Position numbers and translations under genes: made by a program. Shown one piece after another: positions 63,434 to 64,000 of a DNA stretch of 64,000 bases. The first letter of the stretch is position 1, and every line of letters begins with the position of its first letter. Source of the stretch: Synechococcaceae cyanobacterium SM2_3_1 (GTDB taxonomy: Bacteria; Cyanobacteriota; Cyanobacteriia; Thermostichales; Thermostichaceae); NCBI GenBank assembly GCA_012030715.1, contig JAAUUJ010000004.1, positions 1 to 64,000 on the forward strand, written 5' to 3'. The notes under the pieces were generated by a model. The model was not told the origin of the DNA. It was given only the letters and a program-made list of their open reading frames with translations, and did not search any database.

Positions 63434-64000
63434 TCATGGAGATACAAACTTATCAACAATTCTGGATTCCTTTTCTGTGCGGATCAGAAAAGCCCCTTGC
63501 TTTTGGATCTGATCAAAACTCTGTTTGATTCTCTGAATCGCGGCTAGGCTGACTCCAACATCAGAGGCGAGAGACTGCCACTGATTCAATGCTCCACGAG
63601 TTTGTTCAATGATCTCTAGACACCGAACCTGATCAATATTCACTTTTCTGGCTAACTTGAGCAGATTCTCTTTTGAGGGATGACGTCCTTCACCAGCTAC
63701 CATCATACTGTGCTCATCTCCAACTCCCGACGAGAACGTCAGGTCATAGGCAGGAGAGGCAATCCATGTTCCATCCTTTCTCATCAAGAATGAAAAATTC
63801 TTGGCATGATCGTCTCGGTTGTGGGCTAAGACATTAAAAAACAGCCTCTCGGAATACTCTTTCCACTTCCTGCTGATCCTTTGTCAGAATGGCTGTGGCT
63901 CGTAGCAGCTGATCATAGTCAAGACTCGGCAAACGATGATCGGCATGTAATAGTCCAGAGGCTGTATGCATATGCACAGGGAGACCCAGAACTCGATCAA
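63434..64000 (-). CDS. HipA-like protein, C-terminal part (frameshifted, truncated by window edge)
   Basis: Minus strand reads DRVLGLPVHMHTASGLLHADHRLPSLDYDQLLRATAILTKDQQEVERVFREA-VFNVLAHNRDDHAKNFSFLMRKDGTWIASPAYDLTFS after T6 near 63835 is read as T5. HNRDDHAKNFSF is the HipA catalytic motif. Confidence 0.85.

Noticed and set aside
1-64000. CRISPR arrays, rRNA or tRNA genes
   Set aside because: No regularly spaced direct repeats or recognisable RNA gene signatures seen by eye; a tRNAscan/CRISPR search would be needed to exclude them formally.

Overview
The window is cyanobacterial chromosomal DNA, judged from Raf1, NdhD, GuaB3-type IMPDH-like protein, CHASE2/DUF928, DICT-HK and the cyanobacterial dnaB intein site. 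Most genes are housekeeping: rplT-rpmI, rplI-dnaB, carA, gyrA, tyrS, raf1, menF-like, xfp, nusB, ndhD, purK. The most interesting block is 14.6-22.4 kb. It holds a BMP-type nucleobase/nucleoside-like ABC importer, an AmiF-type formamidase, two isochorismatase-fold amidohydrolases (the first very like biuret hydrolase), and a small stand-alone protein resembling the C-terminal domain of allophanate hydrolase. It is preceded by a textbook NtcA-activated promoter (GTA-N8-TAC, 22 bp, TATTGT), so I propose it is a nitrogen-starvation-induced organic-N scavenging operon with an unknown substrate. Other points: a 141-aa natural mini-intein in DnaB, a single-polypeptide CofG-CofH (FbiC-like) FO synthase, the 5' end of a TnpB-type element at the left edge, a HipA-like gene at the right edge, and about 4-fold GATC excess in a hand-counted sample. 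Main caveat: about 25 genes, including essential gyrA and rplT, carry single-base frameshifts, mostly at homopolymers. I read these as consensus errors in the assembly and give composite coordinates for the affected genes. No rRNA, tRNA or CRISPR was recognised.
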